From NCBI RefSeq assembly GCF_005937185.1, contig NZ_VCNI01000001.1, positions 1,360,657-1,424,656 of the forward strand: a stretch of DNA of 64,000 nucleotides, in the 5' to 3' direction. Positions 59,269-64,000 of this stretch are shown piece by piece. The stretch comes from Flagellimonas algicola (GTDB lineage Bacteria > Bacteroidota > Bacteroidia > Flavobacteriales > Flavobacteriaceae). Below the pieces are notes generated by a model. That model was not told where the DNA came from and did not search any database. It saw only the letters and a list, made by a program, of their open reading frames with translations. Position 1 is the stretch's first letter. Every line of letters starts with the position of its first letter. The position numbers were made by a program, and so were the translations under genes.

Positions 59269-60969
59269 ATGGTATTGAGGCAACTAGTTTTTTTCATTTT
59301 GATCCTGATGGCATTCCCTGTTTTGGGTCAGGAGCAACCTGAACAGGCAGAAGGAAGGCAAATCAATATTGTTTACGGAGCCAATTTCACCAAGGACGAG
59401 GAAAATTTCCCCGGAGCGTCCATTTTTAGCAAAGATGATGAAAGACAGGTACAGTTTGAGCACCAAGGTGCCGACCTATGGTGTGATGTAGCCATTTTTT
59501 ACAACCAAGAGAACCGCCTAAAAGCCATTGGAAACATCCGTTTACAACAAGGGGATTCCATTGAAATGAATAGTGGAAAAATGGACTATGATGGCAATAC
59601 CAAACTCGCCAAGGCCTGGGAAAATGTGGATCTTACCGATGGTAAAATGACCCTGACCACAGACACACTTTATTTTGATAGGGAAAACCAGCTCTCCTAC
59701 TATCGCTCTGGTGGTAAGGTAGTGGATTCGGCAAATGTGCTCACTAGTATCATCGGAAATTACTTCATGAAACTCAAGAAAGTGCAGTTTCGGAAAAATG
59801 TGCATATAGACAATCCAGAATACATTATTGATTCCGAACAACTGGATTACTACCGCCTTTCCAAAAACGCTTATATGTACGGCCCCTCCACTATAGTTGG
59901 CGAAGAGTACAAAATCTACTGTGAGCGAGGATTTTATGATACCACAATAGAGCGGGGTTACGGCGTAAAAAATACGAGGATAGATTACAACGACCGTATC
60001 ATTGAAGGTGATAGTGTCTATTTTGACAAAACCAGCTCCTTTGCTTCCGCCACGAACAATATCAAGGTGACAGACACGGTAAACAATGGGGTCATAAAAG
60101 CCCATTATGCCGAAGTATTCAAGGAAAAAGACTCCGTCTTTGCCACCAAGCGTGCGGTGGCTATTAATTTGGTTCAGCAAGACTCATTATATATTCATGG
60201 CGACACCCTCATGGTAACCGGGAAGCCAGAGTCCCGCATTGTGAGAGCATTTAGAAATGCGAAATTCTACAAAACGGATTTAAGCGGAAAATGCGATTCC
60301 ATCCATTCCGAGGAAAAAACAGGTATTACCCAGTTGATCACCAATCCCATTCTTTGGAACCTGGAGAATCAAATTACTGGAGACAGCATCCACCTAATTT
60401 CTGATTTGGAAACAGAGAAACTGGATTCGCTCAAAGTGCTTGAAAATGCCTTTATCATTTCTGCGGACACCATAGGAAAAAAAGGGTACAATCAGGCAAA
60501 AGGCAAAAACCTCCTTGGCAAGTTCATAGAAAATGAGCTCAAAATTATCGACTTGATACAAAACACCGAAGTCATCTATTACATGTACAATGATGACGAC
60601 GAACTCATCGGAATTGACAAGACCATCTGCAGCAAGATCAGGTTGCTTATGGCCAATAGCGATATTGAGGACATTACGTTTTTCGTAAACCCTGACGGGG
60701 ATATCTTTCCGGAAACCGATTTACCAGAAGAAAGCAGAAAATTAAAAGGTTTTGTTTGGCGGGGGGATGAACGCATTCTTTCCAAGGATGACATTTTTGA
60801 CGAAGACGATAACAATGTTGAATTGGTTAAAATACGAGGCATTGACAATCCAGTGGACATTGATACCGAGGAACAAGAACGGAGCGGAAACCTACCTCTG
60901 GACACCGACCAAAAACCCAATGCAACCGCAACCAAGCCCAAAAAGACCAAAGTCACCAACAGTAATTGA
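59269..60969 (+). CDS. OstA-like protein (LptA/LptD-N domain), LPS transport
   Basis: 566-aa exported protein (signal VLRQLVFFILILMAFPVLGQ) with the OstA/LptA beta-jellyroll in repeated strands (ENRLKAIGNIRLQQGDSIEM, KMDYDGNTKLAKAWENV). Such domains form the periplasmic bridge that carries LPS to the outer membrane; the Bacteroidota OstA-like family is longer than LptA. Conserved Asp/Tyr-rich strands continue to residue 500, followed by a Thr/Lys-rich tail. Confidence 0.85.
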   Translation: MVLRQLVFFILILMAFPVLGQEQPEQAEGRQINIVYGANFTKDEENFPGASIFSKDDERQVQFEHQGADLWCDVAIFYNQENRLKAIGNIRLQQGDSIEMNSGKMDYDGNTKLAKAWENVDLTDGKMTLTTDTLYFDRENQLSYYRSGGKVVDSANVLTSIIGNYFMKLKKVQFRKNVHIDNPEYIIDSEQLDYYRLSKNAYMYGPSTIVGEEYKIYCERGFYDTTIERGYGVKNTRIDYNDRIIEGDSVYFDKTSSFASATNNIKVTDTVNNGVIKAHYAEVFKEKDSVFATKRAVAINLVQQDSLYIHGDTLMVTGKPESRIVRAFRNAKFYKTDLSGKCDSIHSEEKTGITQLITNPILWNLENQITGDSIHLISDLETEKLDSLKVLENAFIISADTIGKKGYNQAKGKNLLGKFIENELKIIDLIQNTEVIYYMYNDDDELIGIDKTICSKIRLLMANSDIEDITFFVNPDGDIFPETDLPEESRKLKGFVWRGDERILSKDDIFDEDDNNVELVKIRGIDNPVDIDTEEQERSGNLPLDTDQKPNATATKPKKTKVTNSN

Positions 60970-61018
60970 TAATTGCTCATTGTCAATTGTTAATTACCCA
61001 CTGATAATTGTTCATTGA
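60967..61018. repeat. degenerate-word spacer
   Basis: AATTGCTCATTGTCAATTGT and ACTGATAATTGTTCATTG follow the OstA-like stop. The phrase TAATTG-TCATTG occurs twice with small changes. Same spacer vocabulary as 20230-20655 and 40130-40280. Confidence 0.5.
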
Positions 61019-61024
61019 ACTAAG

Positions 61025-62218
61025 GTGAAAGAAGACTTTTTAAAATATCAGGCGCAGACCACTCCCCATCCGTTAGGATTGCAGGTTTCCCATGCCAAAG
61101 GCAGTTATATCTATGATCAGGAAGGTTTGCCTCATTTAGATTTTGTGGCCGGGGTTTCAGCTTGTAGTTTAGGGCATTGCCACCCAAAAGTGGTGGACGC
61201 GGTAAAAAACCAGTCTGAAAAATACATGCATGTGATGGTCTACGGGGAATATGTGCAACAGCCAGCCGTTGATTACACTAAACTTTTAGCCTCTCATTTA
61301 CCCAAAAACTTAGAATCTACATATCTGGTAAATTCGGGAACAGAAGCCATCGAAGGAGCCATTAAATTGGCGCGAAGGTTCACGGGAAGAACCCAGATTA
61401 TCTCGGCCAATAAGGCCTACCATGGCAACACCATGGGCAGTTTGAGTTTGATGGGTTACGAAGAACGAAAAAGTGCATTTAGACCCCTGATTCCCGATGT
61501 TTCCTTTATCCAATTCAATGCCATCCAAGATTTGGAAAAAATCACCAATAAAACCGCTGCGGTAGTATTGGAAACCATTCAAGGAGGAGCAGGTTTCATC
61601 ATGCCACAAAACGATTATTTGTCCAAGGTTCGGAAGCGATGCAACGAAGTTGGTGCCTTGTTGATTTTGGACGAGATTCAACCGGGATTTGGAAGAACAG
61701 GAAAACTCTTTGCATTTGAGCATTTTAACTGTGTCCCGGATATTTTGGTCGTTGGCAAGGGAATGGCATCTGGTCTCCCCGTGGGCGCCTTTGTTTCCTC
61801 CAAAAAGATTATGGATTCCCTGCAAGAGCGTCCAAAATTGGGGCATATCACCACTTTTGGCGGAAATCCGGTCATAGCGGCTGCCAGCTTGGCAACCTTA
61901 AAGGAAATCACTGAAAATCAGCTTATTGAACAAACCCTAGTAAAAGAAAAGATCCTTCGATCCCGTTTGGTACATCCTTTGATTAATGAAATACGGGGGA
62001 AGGGTTTAATGCTCGCCCTGGTACTAAAAAACAAGGAAATTGCTAATTATCTGGTGCTGACTGCGGCCAAACAGAGATTGATCCTGTTTTGGCTGCTCTT
62101 TGAGCCCAAAGCGGTCAGGATATCTCCACCACTAACCATTTCGGAAGAAGAAATTGTTGAAGGATGCGACCAAATCATTAGCATTTTAGACGCTTTTAAG
62201 CCTACTGCTGTTAACTAA
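61025..62218 (+). CDS. class III PLP aminotransferase (acetylornithine/aspartate type)
   Basis: 397-aa fold-type I PLP enzyme with GTG start at 61025. Motifs: LDFVAGVSACSLGHCHPKVV, NSGTEAIEGAIKLAR, the cofactor Asp in LLILDEIQPGFGRTG, the Schiff-base Lys in VVGKGMASGLPVGAF, and TTFGGNPV. Most similar in pattern to acetylornithine or 4-aminobutyrate transaminases; no arginine-pathway genes are adjacent to fix the substrate. Confidence 0.92.
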   Translation: MKEDFLKYQAQTTPHPLGLQVSHAKGSYIYDQEGLPHLDFVAGVSACSLGHCHPKVVDAVKNQSEKYMHVMVYGEYVQQPAVDYTKLLASHLPKNLESTYLVNSGTEAIEGAIKLARRFTGRTQIISANKAYHGNTMGSLSLMGYEERKSAFRPLIPDVSFIQFNAIQDLEKITNKTAAVVLETIQGGAGFIMPQNDYLSKVRKRCNEVGALLILDEIQPGFGRTGKLFAFEHFNCVPDILVVGKGMASGLPVGAFVSSKKIMDSLQERPKLGHITTFGGNPVIAAASLATLKEITENQLIEQTLVKEKILRSRLVHPLINEIRGKGLMLALVLKNKEIANYLVLTAAKQRLILFWLLFEPKAVRISPPLTISEEEIVEGCDQIISILDAFKPTAVN

Positions 62219-62304
62219 TTTGTTGATAACATCCCCCAAAATCGGACTTTTTGATAGCTCCAAAGGGCTAATTTTAAGTCCATAGTTAAACCAAATACGT
62301 TACT

Positions 62305-63705
62305 ATGGCGTTAGATTCTAACGAATTTCCGGAAAAATCCATCAGTAAATTTGAGTCCATGCTCAAAACAGATGATGTGTATTTTTTTGATGCAGAGGAC
62401 TTCGAGGAAATCATTCACCATTACCTGAACAACGGCAAAATCTCCCTAGGAAAAAAGGCTATCCAAATTGGTTTGGAGCAGCATCCCAACTCCTTGGAGC
62501 TTAAATTGCTTCGGGTAGAGGTATTGGTTTTTGAGGACAAATACGAAGTAGCGGAACGTTTGTTGGACGAACTTCAGACCATAGATGCCCATAACGAAGA
62601 AATCTTTATTCAAAGGGCCAATATTCAATCCAAACAGGACAATCACCAAGAAGCTGTAAATCTGCTTTTGGAAGCCCTGCACCTTACCGACGAGAACTTT
62701 GACATCCATTCCCTTTTAGGCATGGAATACCTTTTTATGGACGATTATGAGAAGGCCAAGCGAAGTTTTATGAAATGCGTGGAGTTTGATGACGCCGATT
62801 ATTCATCGCTGTATAACGTGGTTTACTGCTATGAGTTTTTGGAAGATTTTGATGGGGCCATTCATTTTCTCAACCAGTATTTGGAGCGCAATCCCTATAG
62901 TGAAGTCGCCTGGCACCAGCTGGGAAAAATCTACTTCAGCAAGGAAATGTATAACGAGGCCTTGACCTCCTTTGACTTTGCCATTATTTCTGATGATTCT
63001 TTTATTGGCGCTTATTTTGAAAAAGCCAAGGTGCTGGAAAAGTTGGGCAGATACAACGAGGCCATTGAAAATTACGAAACCACTATTTCTATAGAAGACC
63101 CAACTTCCCATGCGTACTTACGTATTGGGCGTTGCCATGAAAAATTGGGAAACAACGATTTGGCCAAATATTATTATTACAACACCGTACATGAGGATCC
63201 CTTGTTGGATAAGGGCTGGTTGGCCATCACGGACTTTCATAGCAAACTGGAAAACTATGAACGGGCATTGTACTACATCAACAAGGCCATCAATATTGAT
63301 GGGGAAAACCCGATTTATTGGAAAAAAAGCGCAAAGATTTATCTAGCACTCAACAACTTTGATGAAGCCGATTTTGCTTATAAACAAGCTGTTGATTTGG
63401 GAAATTACGAGTTGGACACTTGGTTAAATTGGGCAGAAGTGCTCAGAAAAGTTGGGGATTTTGGATCATCCATCCAGGTACTCGTGCAAGGTTTGGAATT
63501 TTATCCTGAAAATGCCGAATTGGTTTATAAACTGGCAGGCGTGTACTTAAAGAACAACGAGGTGTTGAACGCCAAGGAAAAACTGGCCCAAGCCATGCAT
63601 ATGGATATTGAAAAATTGCAACTTTTTGAAGAGGAATTCCCTGAATTCCAGAAAGTGGCCTGGCTGCGCAACCTAGTTTCCGAGATTAAAAAAACATCCA
63701 CCTAA
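62305..63705 (+). CDS. TPR-repeat protein
   Basis: 466-aa soluble protein made of about ten tetratricopeptide units (VNLLLEALHLTDENFDIHSL; YNEALTSFDFAIISDDSFIG; YERALYYINKAINIDGENPI), without signal peptide or membrane segment. It is a protein-interaction scaffold whose partner is unknown. 35 codons of acidic N-terminus precede the repeats. Confidence 0.92.
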   Translation: MALDSNEFPEKSISKFESMLKTDDVYFFDAEDFEEIIHHYLNNGKISLGKKAIQIGLEQHPNSLELKLLRVEVLVFEDKYEVAERLLDELQTIDAHNEEIFIQRANIQSKQDNHQEAVNLLLEALHLTDENFDIHSLLGMEYLFMDDYEKAKRSFMKCVEFDDADYSSLYNVVYCYEFLEDFDGAIHFLNQYLERNPYSEVAWHQLGKIYFSKEMYNEALTSFDFAIISDDSFIGAYFEKAKVLEKLGRYNEAIENYETTISIEDPTSHAYLRIGRCHEKLGNNDLAKYYYYNTVHEDPLLDKGWLAITDFHSKLENYERALYYINKAINIDGENPIYWKKSAKIYLALNNFDEADFAYKQAVDLGNYELDTWLNWAEVLRKVGDFGSSIQVLVQGLEFYPENAELVYKLAGVYLKNNEVLNAKEKLAQAMHMDIEKLQLFEEEFPEFQKVAWLRNLVSEIKKTST

Positions 63706-63733
63706 ATTAGGGCATTCCCTACTTCATCATTTC

Positions 63734-64000
63734 ATGAAAGCACGCAAATTAATTGATTATGTGTTGATTACACTAAAGGGTATGGCCATGGGTGCCGCTG
63801 ATGCGGTTCCTGGAGTTTCTGGTGGAACCATTGCTCTGGTCTCTGGAATTTACGAAGAGCTAGTGCAAACCATTGGTAACATCAATCTTGGATTGATCAA
63901 ACTATTGTTTCAAGGAAAATTCAAAGAGTTCTGGTCAAAAGCCAACGGGAATTTTATATTGGCGTTGGGAGCCGGCGTATTGATCAGTTACGTTTCCTTT
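63734..64000 (+). CDS. DUF368 membrane protein, truncated by window end
   Basis: First 89 codons of a DUF368 protein: the hallmark GMAMGAADAVPGVSGGTIAL is at residues 16-35, with a first membrane segment there and a second beginning near the cut. DUF368 proteins have recently been linked to polyprenyl-phosphate flipping in some bacteria; I state this from memory. The frame is open at the last base. Confidence 0.9.
   Translation, partial: MKARKLIDYVLITLKGMAMGAADAVPGVSGGTIALVSGIYEELVQTIGNINLGLIKLLFQGKFKEFWSKANGNFILALGAGVLISYVSF

Overview
The window is a stretch of a Flavobacteriaceae (Bacteroidota) chromosome, most like a marine genus of the Muricauda/Flagellimonas type. The evidence is moderately A/T-rich DNA, Bacteroidota-style promoters (TAnnTTTG -7 boxes), the gliding lipoprotein GldI, many lipoproteins, DUF5683/DUF3810/DUF6122/DUF6503 proteins, and gene orders that I know from flavobacteria (relA-fur-purA; udk-divIC-mutA-mutB; parA-parB-DUF5683-dapB-lepB). 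No rRNA, tRNA, CRISPR array, insertion sequence or phage gene was seen.

Layout. 0.1-9.4 kb: a Gfo/Idh oxidoreductase, then a complete propionyl-CoA to succinyl-CoA module. It consists of a three-subunit biotin-dependent carboxylase on the minus strand and a divergent udk-divIC-mutA-mutB operon on the plus strand; methylmalonyl-CoA epimerase is not here. 9.5-15.3 kb: chromosome partitioning (parAB), lysine/peptidoglycan precursor synthesis (dapB), signal peptidase and conserved small proteins. 15.3-21.9 kb, minus strand: exo/endonuclease-phosphatase, two rhomboids, mutL, ribH and a TPR protein. 22.0-36.9 kb: recF, DUF721, ndk, a PhoD-like phosphatase, nrnA-gldI-PPIase, a SpoU methylase, M48 protease, relA/spoT, fur and purA.

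36.9-48.2 kb is the accessory region. It opens with a hipBA toxin-antitoxin operon with a well-formed promoter and palindromic operators. It then holds, at about 40.6-47.9 kb, an array of small A/T-rich genes in one orientation. Every unit ends in a folded site that starts RYYYAAC(AATG) and ends (ACC)GTTRRRY. The inverse core at the end of a unit is complementary to the first bases of the same unit, and the stem imperfections are nearly all G-T wobbles on the bottom strand. These are the signatures of integron gene cassettes with attC sites. No integrase gene is in the window, so it reads as an integrase-less cassette cluster in a flavobacterium. Cargo includes an HNH nuclease-like protein, a membrane/coiled-coil protein, an outer-membrane barrel, two NTF2-like proteins, a Crp-type regulator with a flavodoxin-fold oxidoreductase, and a VOC protein. 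A terminator and a frameshifted monooxygenase remnant close the region.

48.2-59 kb: small adaptive genes (acetyltransferases, AraC regulator, VOC, BrkB), then two secreted sulfatases and a large secreted alpha-helical-barrel protein that together suggest handling of a sulfated glycan. 59.2-64 kb: OstA-like LPS-transport protein, class III aminotransferase, TPR protein and the start of a DUF368 membrane protein cut by the window end.

Gene functions are assigned from motifs and family memory, without database searches. The cassette array is read directly from the sequence, but its mobility is inference.
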